A stretch of DNA of 57,658 nt, taken from contig CALXOH010000049.1 of assembly GCA_944389975.1 (NCBI GenBank), positions 1 to 57,658 on the forward strand. The letters run 5' to 3'. Within the stretch, counting starts at the first letter, position 1; every line of letters starts with the position of its first letter. Below are positions 32,068 to 40,030 of the stretch, in pieces. The notes beneath the pieces are model-generated. The model was not told where the DNA came from. It saw only the letters and a program-made list of their open reading frames with translations, and did not search any database. Origin of the DNA: an uncultured Spirochaetaceae bacterium (GTDB taxonomy: Bacteria > Spirochaetota > Spirochaetia > Sphaerochaetales > Sphaerochaetaceae). The position numbers were made by a program, and so were the translations under genes.

Positions 32068-33807
32068 TCAGTCTTTGTAAAGCGGCTTTTCAGAGAATGT
32101 CGCATGCAATAGTTCGTGCGCCTTGTGGCTCAGCGGCTTTTCAAGGTAATCACTGTAGATCTTCTTTATCGAAGGATTCTCATGAGAACGCCTCAGCGTG
32201 CACTTCTCATCATCAGTGTATAGTCCGTTGCTCCTCATTGTGCGAACTTCATCGTCAGTTCCGATCGGCTGTCCGCCACCTGCGATACAACCGCCGCGGC
32301 ATGCCATAACCTCGATGAAGTCATAAGGAACCTTCTTTCCGCTCTTCTTCGCTTCCCTTATCTCGTCAAGAAGCTCCTTGGCATTCGCCATTCCATGCAC
32401 TACAGCGACGTTCACGCTCACCCCGCCCATGTCGACGGTGCCTTTCTTGACCGTTTCAAGGCCTCTGACAGATTCGACTTCGACCTTGTCAAGCTCCTTG
32501 CCTGTAACGAGGTTGTACGCTGTTCTTACGGCAGCCTCCATTACTCCTCCGGTGACTCCGAAGATCGTACCTGCTCCAGTGTACTCTCCGATCGGGGAAT
32601 CCGCCTCGCTCTCCTCAAGGTTTTCGAAATCTATTCCGTACTGGCTGATGATCCTCGCAAGCTCCCTTGTCGTGAGAACCACATCCACATCCCCGCCCTC
32701 GTAAGCGGAGATCGGACGCCTGATCTCATCTTTCTTTGCAGTACACGGCATGATCGCGACTGAGTAGATGTCTTTCTTATCGATCCCTGCCTTCTCAGCA
32801 AAATAGCTCTTTGTGATGGCACCCTGCATCATCATCGGGCTCTTTGCGCTTGAAAGGTTCTCCAACAGATCCGGATAGTACTCTTCGATGTAGTTGATCC
32901 AACCCGGGCAGCACGATGTGAACTGCGGGAGCACCCCGTTGTTCTTGATCCTGTCGACCAATTCGCTTCCCTCTTCCATTATCGTAAGGTCAGCGCCGAA
33001 GTTGGTATCGAATACGTAATCGCATCCGAGCCTCCTCAGGGCCGTGTAGAGCTTTCCGGTGGAGATCTCTCCGGGCTTCATCCCGAACTCCTCTCCGATC
33101 GCAACCCTTACAGCAGGCGCCATCTGTACGCATACCACCTTCGTCGGATCGTGGATGGCCTTCATCATCTTACCGACGTCATCCTTCTCGTAAAGCGCTC
33201 CGACCGGGCAATGCACGACGCACTGGCCGCACTTGATGCACGGGGATGAGTTCAAAGGAAGATTTGCAGCAGGACTCATCGTGGTGTTGTCTCCCCTTCC
33301 GATGAAATCGAGTGCATAGACACCCTCGAGCTGCTGGCATACCTGTACGCACCTGCCGCACTTGATGCACTTGTATGGATCCATGACGATGACTCCGGTC
33401 GAGTCGTCGACCTTCCTCTCCCTGATCCTTTCCTCAAACGGCTGTTCGCGTACACCGTACTCGATTGCAAGCTTCTGAAGTTCGCACTTGTTGTTCCTCA
33501 CGCAGGTAAGGCATGAGGACGGGTGCGTGCTCATGGTCAGCTCGATTATGGTCCTTCTAACCTCATAAAGCTCATCGTCGTGAGTTATGATCTTCATCCC
33601 TTCCGCACACGGGGTTGCACATGCGCGGAGGATCTTCGCAGATCCCTCCTGCTTGCATACGCATAGCCCGCATGATCCGAACGGCTTGAGGTCCGGATGA
33701 TAGCAAAGGGTGGGAATCCTGACTCCTGCCTTCCTGGCAGCCTCCAGGACGCTTGTCCCCGCCTCCACTTCGACGGGAATGCCATTTATAGTCAAATGAA
33801 TGCTCAT
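32068..33807 (-). CDS. [FeFe] hydrogenase catalytic subunit HydA
   Basis: A 579-aa group A [FeFe] hydrogenase, here the H2-forming subunit of a HydABC complex. Cluster domains in order: N-terminal [2Fe-2S] (CYHPD, CGLCVC and a later C), the His-Cys [4Fe-4S] motif in HPSSCLTCVRNNKC, two ferredoxin-type [4Fe-4S] sites (CIKCGRCVQVC and CIKCGQCVVHC), then the H-cluster with L1 TSCCPGW, L2 MPCTAKKDE and L3 MACRGGCIAGGGQP, all intact. The length and order match the M3 type (CpI-like). AAGGAGG is 7 nt before the ATG at 33807. It is the last gene of the operon; maturases HydEFG are not in the window. Confidence 0.97.
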   Translation of the reverse strand: MSIHLTINGIPVEVEAGTSVLEAARKAGVRIPTLCYHPDLKPFGSCGLCVCKQEGSAKILRACATPCAEGMKIITHDDELYEVRRTIIELTMSTHPSSCLTCVRNNKCELQKLAIEYGVREQPFEERIRERKVDDSTGVIVMDPYKCIKCGRCVQVCQQLEGVYALDFIGRGDNTTMSPAANLPLNSSPCIKCGQCVVHCPVGALYEKDDVGKMMKAIHDPTKVVCVQMAPAVRVAIGEEFGMKPGEISTGKLYTALRRLGCDYVFDTNFGADLTIMEEGSELVDRIKNNGVLPQFTSCCPGWINYIEEYYPDLLENLSSAKSPMMMQGAITKSYFAEKAGIDKKDIYSVAIMPCTAKKDEIRRPISAYEGGDVDVVLTTRELARIISQYGIDFENLEESEADSPIGEYTGAGTIFGVTGGVMEAAVRTAYNLVTGKELDKVEVESVRGLETVKKGTVDMGGVSVNVAVVHGMANAKELLDEIREAKKSGKKVPYDFIEVMACRGGCIAGGGQPIGTDDEVRTMRSNGLYTDDEKCTLRRSHENPSIKKIYSDYLEKPLSHKAHELLHATFSEKPLYKD

Positions 33808-33819
33808 CTCCAAACCTCC

Positions 33820-35607
33820 TTAATGAACGCTGATCGCGGAGAACTTGCAAGTGTCTTTACATACTCCGCACTTTATGCACACCTGGCTGTTGATCGTATG
33901 CGGCTTCCTCACTTCTCCCGTGATCGCTCCGACCGGGCACTTGCGTGCACATGCAGTACAACCGATGCACTTCGACGGATCGATCTGATACTGGATGAGC
34001 TTCTTGCACTTTCCACTCGGACACTTCTTGTCTTCGATGTGCGCCTTGTACTCCTCGGGGAAATACCTGAGGGTGGAGAGTACAGGGTTTGGTGCCGTCT
34101 GCCCGAGTGCGCATAGCGAACCCTTCTGCATTGCATGCGCGATGGTATGCATCTGCTCGACATCCTCCTGGGTTCCCTTGCCCTGTGTGATCTTCTCGAG
34201 AAGGTTGTAAAGGCTCTTTCCTCCGATTCTGCATGGAGCGCACTTTCCACAAGACTCATCGACTGTGAAGTTGAGGTAGAACTTCGCTACATCGACTATG
34301 CAGTCATCCTCGTTCATGACGATCATGCCGCCTGAACCCATCATCGATCCGATCCTCTGCAAGGAGCCGAAATCGATCGGGGTGTCGAGGTTCTCTTCGG
34401 TGATGACGCCGCCCGAGGGGCCTCCCGTCTGGACTGCCTTGAATTTCTTTCCGTTCGCAATTCCGCCGCCGATATCGAATACGATCTCCCTCAGCGTCGT
34501 TCCCATCGGAACTTCAACAAGGCCTGAGTTGCATATCTTTCCGGTGAGTGCGAAAACTTTCGTTCCATGGCTGTCTTCAGTACCGATCTGACTAAACCAC
34601 TTTCCACCTTTTGTGATGATAACAGGGATGTTCGCCCAAGTTTCTACGTTGTTTATTACAGTCGGCTTTCCCCAAAGACCCTTCACTGCAGGGAATGGCG
34701 GCCTTGGCTGGGGCATTCCCCTGTGCCCTTCGATCGATTGCAAGAGTGCTGTCTCCTCTCCGCAAACGAAGGCACCTGCGCCGAGGCGGATCTCGATGTC
34801 GTAGTCGAAGCCGGAACCGAGGATGTCTTTGCCAAGAAGGCCGTACTCCCTCGCCTGCTTCATCGCAACTTCCAAGCGGTGGATCGCAAGCGGATACTCC
34901 GCCCTGATGTAGATGAAGCCTTGGTGTGCGCCGATCGCTTTTCCGCAGATCGTCATCGCTTCCAGAACCGAATGCGGATCCCCTTCCAGCGTGGAACGGT
35001 CCATGTACGCCCCCGGGTCTCCCTCATCTGCGTTGCAAACGACGTACTTCACATCCCCTTCGGCCTGTTTGGTGAAGTTCCACTTCATCCAAGTCGGGAA
35101 GCCAGCGCCTCCCCTTCCGCGGAGCCCTGCGATCTTCAGTTCGTTGATTATGTCATCCCCGCTCATCTCGAAAAGCGCTTTCTCAAGCGCCTTGTAGCCG
35201 TCGCGGGCGATGTACTCGTCGATGTTCTCCGGATCGATCGAACCGCAGTTTCTCAAAACGATCCTTTCCTGCTTCTGGTAGAACTTGATGTCCTCCACCT
35301 CTTCGTACGCTTTCTTCTCAACGTGCCCGTACTCAAGGCGCACGATCGGGCGTCCCTTGATGCAGTGCTCTGAGATTATCTCCTTTGCATCCTCGGGCTT
35401 CACCTGGACATAGAAGCTGTCCTCGGGAAGAACCTTTACGATCGGGCCCTGCTCGCAGAAGCCGAAACAGCCGGTCTTGATCACCTGGACTTCATCGGCA
35501 ACGCCCTGAGCCTTCGCCTCCTCGATGAGGTTGCGGTAGATCAAATCGGAACGGGAAGATTCACAGCCTGTTCCCCCACAAACCAGAATATAGTTCTTGA
35601 ATGCCAT
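33820..35607 (-). CDS. NADH-oxidising HydB (NuoF-like) subunit
   Basis: A 595-aa NuoF-type flavoprotein. An N-terminal thioredoxin-like [2Fe-2S] domain has all four cysteines (VCGGTGC and TGCFGFC). The FMN/NADH core is in about 130-500, with GLRGRGGAGFPT, YVVCNADEGDPG, GAGAFVCGEETALL and the [4Fe-4S] motif CGKCAPCRIG. Two ferredoxin-like clusters end the protein (CIGCTACARKC and CIKCGVCKDTC). In trimeric HydABC it takes electrons from NADH and, with ferredoxin, supports bifurcating H2 formation or uptake. 12 nt separate it from hydA. Confidence 0.96.
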   Translation of the reverse strand: MAFKNYILVCGGTGCESSRSDLIYRNLIEEAKAQGVADEVQVIKTGCFGFCEQGPIVKVLPEDSFYVQVKPEDAKEIISEHCIKGRPIVRLEYGHVEKKAYEEVEDIKFYQKQERIVLRNCGSIDPENIDEYIARDGYKALEKALFEMSGDDIINELKIAGLRGRGGAGFPTWMKWNFTKQAEGDVKYVVCNADEGDPGAYMDRSTLEGDPHSVLEAMTICGKAIGAHQGFIYIRAEYPLAIHRLEVAMKQAREYGLLGKDILGSGFDYDIEIRLGAGAFVCGEETALLQSIEGHRGMPQPRPPFPAVKGLWGKPTVINNVETWANIPVIITKGGKWFSQIGTEDSHGTKVFALTGKICNSGLVEVPMGTTLREIVFDIGGGIANGKKFKAVQTGGPSGGVITEENLDTPIDFGSLQRIGSMMGSGGMIVMNEDDCIVDVAKFYLNFTVDESCGKCAPCRIGGKSLYNLLEKITQGKGTQEDVEQMHTIAHAMQKGSLCALGQTAPNPVLSTLRYFPEEYKAHIEDKKCPSGKCKKLIQYQIDPSKCIGCTACARKCPVGAITGEVRKPHTINSQVCIKCGVCKDTCKFSAISVH

Positions 35608-35611
35608 TGCC

Positions 35612-35989
35612 TTACTCCCCGTCCTTTATCTCTATCTTCTTGTCCTCGAGGATCTTTCCGCCGATGATCGTCTCTTCGACGATCTTCTTTGCAGTATCCT
35701 TGTCCACACCTTGATAGCTGACCAGACCCAAAGCCTTCGAATATACCTGCACGACAGGTTCGACCACGCCGTCGAACGCCCCGGTCTGGGTAATTATCAC
35801 ATTGTCGAGCCCTTTTTCCTCGACGATGTCCGCAATATAGTTGAGGATCACCTTGGCACCGCTCTGGATACCGCTGGTACCCATTGCGACGATCACATGG
35901 ACATCCCGCCCGTGGATCTCCCTCTTACCGATCTTCTTCGCTTCACGTTCCCGTATTTCGCGAAGCCCGGCCAATGTCAATTTAGCCAT
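35612..35989 (-). CDS. Thioredoxin-like ferredoxin family protein lacking all cysteines
   Basis: A 125-aa protein in the place usually held by a small (2Fe-2S) ferredoxin in hydrogenase operons. The alignment with that family is clear (KLTLAGLREIRERE, then VAMGTSGIQSGA, then IITQTGAF, then a GGKILED tail), yet it contains no cysteine at all: the first ligand position is a serine, and those after TQTG are alanine and other residues. It therefore cannot bind the cluster in the usual way. Start at 35989 follows AAAAGGAG. It overlaps the HATPase gene by 13 nt and ends 4 nt before hydB. A structural or docking role is inferred. Confidence 0.8.
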   Translation of the reverse strand: MAKLTLAGLREIREREAKKIGKREIHGRDVHVIVAMGTSGIQSGAKVILNYIADIVEEKGLDNVIITQTGAFDGVVEPVVQVYSKALGLVSYQGVDKDTAKKIVEETIIGGKILEDKKIEIKDGE

Positions 35990-36456
35990 TCCTTGCTCCT
36001 TTTGATAACCAAGCGCCTCAAGAGTGAAAGGTCGGAACCTTTTGAGAAATCCAATCCCTTCCAAGTCCCTTCATCGAGCCTCACGGCCTCTTTCCCGTTC
36101 TTCTTGAGAACCAGTACTACATCCAATCCCATGTTCAGCGCGGGCGCCAGGAAATCCTCTGGTTTGAAATCTTCTGCACTTCCTTTCAGGAAGAAACGGA
36201 GGTGCGTTTTGCCGCCGCTTCTTGAAATGGATGCATCGATCGAAGATTCCCTTATGAAGAAAAGTCCCTTGCCCCTGTTCTCACCTTTTGTAGAAACATC
36301 CAACGAAAACGGGTCGTCGGGGAACTTGCCATCGCCATCGTCATCTATGGAGAAATGGATCAGTCCATCGCTTGAATCGACCTCCACTTCGACCTTCGAT
36401 GCCCCGGCTTCAAAGCTGTTCTTCACCGCCTCGTAGACCAAATCGGACAAATCCAT
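35977..36456 (-). CDS. HATPase domain (GHKL) protein in the hydrogenase operon
   Basis: A 159-aa GHKL ATP-binding domain resembling an anti-sigma or histidine-kinase ATPase without an H-box. The N box is EAVKNSFEAGAS, G1 DDDGDG and G2 TKGENRGKGLFFI. There is no HisKA and no membrane helix. Genes of this kind are often found in trimeric [FeFe] hydrogenase operons; their role is unknown. It follows hydC after 1 nt and overlaps the cysteine-less protein gene. Confidence 0.8.
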   Translation of the reverse strand: MDLSDLVYEAVKNSFEAGASKVEVEVDSSDGLIHFSIDDDGDGKFPDDPFSLDVSTKGENRGKGLFFIRESSIDASISRSGGKTHLRFFLKGSAEDFKPEDFLAPALNMGLDVVLVLKKNGKEAVRLDEGTWKGLDFSKGSDLSLLRRLVIKRSKEWLN

Positions 36457-36457
36457 C

Positions 36458-36922
36458 TTACGCGAACTTGTCCAATATTCCCTTTACCTGGTCTTTGGTA
36501 ACCTTTCCGAACACTTCCCCTCCTATCGTCATGACAGGAGCCAGTCCGCAACATCCGACGCATCTGACGGCTTCGAGGGAGAAAAGCCCATCCTCAGAAA
36601 GCCCTCCGACTTCTAGTCCGATCTCCTTGCCAAGCTCTTCGATGATCGCATCACCACCCTTGAGGTAGCATGCGGTACCGAGGCAAACCTGTATGTTGTA
36701 CTTGCCCGGCTTGTTGAGCTTGAAGAAATGATAGAAAGTGACGACACCCCAGATCGTGGCAAGCGGGATACCAAGACGTTTGGATACCTCCTCAGCTGCC
36801 TCCCGGGATATATAACCTTGCTCTTCCTGGACTTTGTGCAGGACCATGATCAGGTTGCCTGGCTTCCCAGCCCAGGTATTGATGAATGCATCAAGTTCAT
36901 CGGAAAACATCCGCTTTGACAT
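36458..36922 (-). CDS. HydC (NuoE-like) [2Fe-2S] subunit
   Basis: A 154-aa NuoE-type thioredoxin-like subunit of the hydrogenase. The four [2Fe-2S] cysteines are in CLGTAC and CVGCCG, and ATIWGVVTFYHFF is the conserved helix of the family. First gene of the operon; the start at 36922 follows GGGAGGATGT, and the longer open frame runs into the promoter region. It passes electrons between HydB and HydA. The promoter and Rex-type regulation are described separately. Confidence 0.95.
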   Translation of the reverse strand: MSKRMFSDELDAFINTWAGKPGNLIMVLHKVQEEQGYISREAAEEVSKRLGIPLATIWGVVTFYHFFKLNKPGKYNIQVCLGTACYLKGGDAIIEELGKEIGLEVGGLSEDGLFSLEAVRCVGCCGLAPVMTIGGEVFGKVTKDQVKGILDKFA

Positions 36923-36946
36923 ACATCCTCCCTCTTTTACTACTCC

Positions 36947-36976
36947 ATGATACATAAACAACATTTGATTTTCAAA
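36947..36976 (-). promoter_or_regulatory. Hydrogenase operon promoter
   Basis: On the minus strand TTGAAA (36975-36970) is followed by a 17-nt spacer and TATCAT (36952-36947), a good sigma-70 pair, about 24 nt before the hydC ATG. A palindrome TTTGA-TTT-TCAAA (36964-36976) covers the -35 box and could be an operator. The call is based on consensus only. Confidence 0.55.
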
Positions 36977-37180
36977 TATGAAAAAATGAAAATCCATCGA
37001 AAATTCAAAACGTCGCTAACTGATTATAATATATGTAGTTATCTAACATTTCAAGTTATTTCTGAACGCACGTTCGAAACCCCTTTGAAACGCCGGAATG
37101 GAAATCAAGAAAAGTAAACGCAACACTAATTCACAAAATATCAAATCAATCCATGTTTCTTATGAATAATATGTATGTTA

Positions 37181-37198
37181 ATATGAACTTGTTCACAT
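37181..37198. promoter_or_regulatory. Candidate Rex operator upstream of rex
   Basis: Read on the minus strand, the site ATGTGAACAAGTTCATAT matches the Rex consensus TTGTGAAnnnnTTCACAA at 11 of 14 defined positions. It lies 19 nt before the rex ATG and about 260 nt from the hydC start, so it could autoregulate rex and reach the divergent hydrogenase operon. A further exact half-site TTCACAA is at 37130-37136. Confidence 0.6.
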
Positions 37199-37216
37199 TA
37201 TTTGAGGTTTTGTTAC

Positions 37217-37864
37217 ATGAATAGCGACATGTTGGTAAGGATCACACATTATTACAGAGCGCTCGGAAGGCTCAGGGCGATAGGCTTGGAAAAGGTGTTT
37301 GCACACAACCTTGCAGATGCTGCGGGAGTGAGTGCGACGATAGTCAGGAAGGACTTCTCACAGCTGGGGATACACGGGCAGAAACGCGGAGGATACGAGA
37401 TACACGTACTGTTGGAGAAGCTCGGGGAGATACTCGGGAAAGGGGAAGTCGAGAACGTCATCGTAATAGGCTGCGGCAGAATCGGGAAGGCGATAATGCA
37501 CTACTCTGGATTCGAACCGGACGGGATAAAAGTCGTTGCGGGATTCGACACAGACCCACTCGTCTACTCCGATGTATCACACCCCATACCGGTCTATCCA
37601 CTCTCGAGGCTCGAGGAGGTTATGGAGGCACTCTCGGTGGAAGTTGCAATAATAACGGTACCCGAGAGCGCGACTGCAGACTGCTACCAGCGCCTGATCG
37701 ACAGCGGGATCAAGGGGGTGTTGAACTTCTCTCCGGTGACGCTCAAACCGCAGGTGGTCGACGGGAAGCTGAAGCCGGTCGTACACAACATAAACATAGC
37801 GCTTGAACTCGAGCAGATCTTCTACGAACTCCAATACCCGAAGGATGCGGGGGACAGGAATTGA
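37217..37864 (+). CDS. Redox-sensing transcriptional repressor Rex
   Basis: A 215-aa NADH/NAD+ sensor. The N-terminal winged helix contains YYRALGRLRA and RKDFSQLG, with VSATIVRKDFS as recognition helix. The Rossmann domain starts near 80 with VIVIGCGRIGKA, followed by AGFDTDP, a VAIITVPESA strand and the LNFSPVTL region. The ATG at 37217 has GAGG about 10 nt upstream; an in-frame TTG further upstream is less likely. It lies between the hydrogenase and FAS II operons, both of which exchange NAD(P)H, and so probably controls at least one of them. Confidence 0.95.
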   Translation: MNSDMLVRITHYYRALGRLRAIGLEKVFAHNLADAAGVSATIVRKDFSQLGIHGQKRGGYEIHVLLEKLGEILGKGEVENVIVIGCGRIGKAIMHYSGFEPDGIKVVAGFDTDPLVYSDVSHPIPVYPLSRLEEVMEALSVEVAIITVPESATADCYQRLIDSGIKGVLNFSPVTLKPQVVDGKLKPVVHNINIALELEQIFYELQYPKDAGDRN

Positions 37865-37874
37865 TCGTTTTATA

Positions 37875-37903
37875 TTGACATATTTACATTTTCTGTCAAA
37901 ATG
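37875..37903 (+). promoter_or_regulatory. Putative promoter of the FAS II operon with inverted repeat
   Basis: A perfect -35 TTGACA (37875-37880) is followed, 16 nt later, by CAAAAT (37897-37902). TTGACA itself forms an inverted repeat with TGTCAA (37894-37899) at a 13-nt distance, which puts an operator-like repeat over the promoter. An AAAGGAG ribosome-binding site follows 8 nt before the acp ATG. No known fatty-acid regulator site (FapR, FabT) is matched. Confidence 0.5.
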
Positions 37904-37938
37904 TTAATTAAATACAAATCCAAAGGAGATTTCACATC

Positions 37939-38181
37939 ATGACAGAGAACGAAGTATTCAATGCAGTCCGGGAGATCGTATCGGACAGGATCGACAAGAG
38001 CAAGGATGAAGTGACGATGGAGAGCACTTTCAGGGAAATGGGAATCGACTCGCTCGACACCGTCGATCTCTTGATGGATCTTGAGGACAGGCTCGGACTG
38101 ACGATCGAACTTGACAAGAAGATTGCAACCGTGGGCGATCTGGTATCCCATATAATGAACATCGGAAACGAGGGAAAATGA
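37939..38181 (+). CDS. Acyl carrier protein
   Basis: An 80-aa acidic four-helix protein that carries growing acyl chains on a 4'-phosphopantetheine. The attachment serine is S38 in MGIDSLDTVDLLM, a canonical motif. It needs AcpS (encoded at 14.2 kb). Its ATG follows AAAGGAG. It is the first gene of the FAS operon and overlaps fabK by 4 nt. Confidence 0.96.
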   Translation: MTENEVFNAVREIVSDRIDKSKDEVTMESTFREMGIDSLDTVDLLMDLEDRLGLTIELDKKIATVGDLVSHIMNIGNEGK

Positions 38182-39125
38182 TTCACACGAGGATTAACGA
38201 TCTACTGCAGATAAAGTATCCCCTCTTCCAAGGGGGGATGGCGTGGATCGCCGATGCAGATCTTGCATCAAGCGTCTCCGAAGCGGGAGGCTTGGGGATA
38301 ATCGCGGCAGGGAATGCAGACGGCGATTATGTCAGAAGGGAGATAAGGAAGGCAAAGGAGCTCACCGGGAAACCCTTCGGAGTGAACATAATGCTTTTGA
38401 GCCCCCACGCTGATGAAGTTGCGAAGGTGGTTGCGGAAGAGAAAGTAAAAGTCGTCACCACAGGTGCGGGAAACCCGTCCAAATACATGGAGCTTTGGAA
38501 AGAGAGAGGGATTACGGTAATTCCGGTCGTAGCATCGAAAGCGATGGCGAAGATGATGGAGCGTTCCGGAGCCGATGCCTTGATAGCAGAGGGCGGGGAG
38601 AGCGGAGGGCACGTCGGGGATACAACGACGATGGTGCTTCTTCCGATGATAAGCGACTCGGTCTCGATTCCCGTGATCGGTGCCGGGGGGATCGCCGACG
38701 AAAGGGAGGCGGCGGCTTCCTTCATACTCGGAGCCGAGGGTATCCAGATGGGTACCGCGTTCCTCGCAGCAAAGGAGTGCAACATCCACCCCGTATATAA
38801 AGAGAAGATAATAAAGGCGGGGGACAGGGCGACGATGGTCACCGGGAAAAGGCTAGGACACCCGGTCCGTTCCCTGAGGACGAGCTTTGCAAGAAGGTAC
38901 AGGGAAGCGGAGTATTCATCCGCAAGCGATGAAGAGCTGGAAAAGCTTGGAGTCGGTGCACTGAGAAAGGCAGTCAAGGACGGGGATGAAGAGAACGGAT
39001 GTTTTCTTTCAGGACAGGCCGCGTATTACGTCAACGAAATAAAAAGCGCGAAAGATATCGTGGAAGAGATCATGAAAGGATGCGAAAGGATAATGAGGGA
39101 GGGATTTTCAAAATGGCTGGAGTAG
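38178..39125 (+). CDS. Enoyl-ACP reductase FabK
   Basis: A 315-aa FMN-dependent TIM-barrel enoyl-ACP reductase, the last step in each elongation cycle. Typical motifs: FQGGMAWIADADLASSVSEAGGLGI, VTTGAG, EGGESGGHVGD, PVIGAGGI and EGIQMGTAFLA. FabK replaces FabI, which is not present in the window; such organisms are naturally insensitive to the FabI inhibitor triclosan. Nitronate monooxygenase is a homologue, but the operon setting favours FabK. Confidence 0.95.
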   Translation: MIHTRINDLLQIKYPLFQGGMAWIADADLASSVSEAGGLGIIAAGNADGDYVRREIRKAKELTGKPFGVNIMLLSPHADEVAKVVAEEKVKVVTTGAGNPSKYMELWKERGITVIPVVASKAMAKMMERSGADALIAEGGESGGHVGDTTTMVLLPMISDSVSIPVIGAGGIADEREAAASFILGAEGIQMGTAFLAAKECNIHPVYKEKIIKAGDRATMVTGKRLGHPVRSLRTSFARRYREAEYSSASDEELEKLGVGALRKAVKDGDEENGCFLSGQAAYYVNEIKSAKDIVEEIMKGCERIMREGFSKWLE

Positions 39126-40030
39126 CTTTCATCTTTGCCGGTCAGGGCTCGCAATACGTCTCGATGGGAAAGGACCTCTTTGACGGGAACGAAACGGTAC
39201 ATAGGATCTACGAAGCGATGATGGGGAGTGCAGAAGAGGAGATCAAAATCTCATTCAACGGACCTGAGGAGGAGTTGAAGAGGACGAGGAACACACAGGT
39301 TGCGCTCTACGTGGAAGAGATTGCGATTGCAAATGCACTTCTGGAGAAAGGAATAAAGCCGGATGCCCTTGCAGGATTCTCACTCGGGGAAGTGAGCGCT
39401 CTATCCTTCTCCGGTGCATTCGATATGATGGACGGGCTTGGGATCGTGAAGGCACGTGCGAGTGCGATGGAAGATGCGACCAGGGAAAGAAAGAGCATAA
39501 TGGATGCAGTTCTACGCCTTCCTGATGAGAAGGTCGAGGATATTGCAAGCTCGTTCATTGAGGCATACCCGGTGAACTACAACGCGCCCGGGCAGGTCGT
39601 CGTAGCGCTCAGGGAGGAGGATGGGGAGAAGTTCGAAGCGGAAGTGACCGAAGCCGGGGGTATGACCATGAGGCTGAACGTCGCGGGAGGCTTCCACTCC
39701 CCTTTCATGAAGAGCGCTTCCGAAAAGTTTGAAAAGGAACTAGGGAACTTCAAGGCAGGGGAAACCGTTCTTCCCGTGTATGCGAACCTCACATGCCGGG
39801 TCTACCCCGGGAACGTGAAGGACATGCTCGTAAAGCAGATGGTAAATCCGGTGAGGTGGACTGATACGGTAAGAAACATGATCGGCGATGGGATTGATAC
39901 GTTCGTCGAGATCGGTCCGGGGAGAACCCTTTCATCGCTTGTAAAGAGGATCGACAGGAGCGTGAAGACATTGAATGTGTCTGACACGGAATCGTTTGAT
40001 CGCGTGCTTTCATCACTCGGAGGCGTCTGA
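39113..40030 (+). CDS. Malonyl-CoA:ACP transacylase FabD
   Basis: A 305-aa transacylase that loads malonate on ACP. Motifs FAGQGSQ, then AGFSLGEVSAL with the nucleophilic serine; the residue before it is Phe rather than the common His (GHSLGE), a change seen in several Gram-positive-type FabD proteins. NYNAPGQVVV and GGFHSPFM contain the catalytic histidine. Start at 39113 follows GAGGGAGGG and overlaps fabK by 13 nt; a longer upstream frame is antisense-like in composition and not used. Confidence 0.94.
   Translation: MAGVAFIFAGQGSQYVSMGKDLFDGNETVHRIYEAMMGSAEEEIKISFNGPEEELKRTRNTQVALYVEEIAIANALLEKGIKPDALAGFSLGEVSALSFSGAFDMMDGLGIVKARASAMEDATRERKSIMDAVLRLPDEKVEDIASSFIEAYPVNYNAPGQVVVALREEDGEKFEAEVTEAGGMTMRLNVAGGFHSPFMKSASEKFEKELGNFKAGETVLPVYANLTCRVYPGNVKDMLVKQMVNPVRWTDTVRNMIGDGIDTFVEIGPGRTLSSLVKRIDRSVKTLNVSDTESFDRVLSSLGGV

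Noticed and set aside
38268-38977. Two long minus-strand frames inside fabK
   Set aside because: fabK is complete on the plus strand; the antisense frames follow its codon pattern.
39113-40030. FabD active site read as damaged because His before Ser is Phe
   Set aside because: GFSLGE is a known variant in FabD families; the serine and the other motifs are intact.
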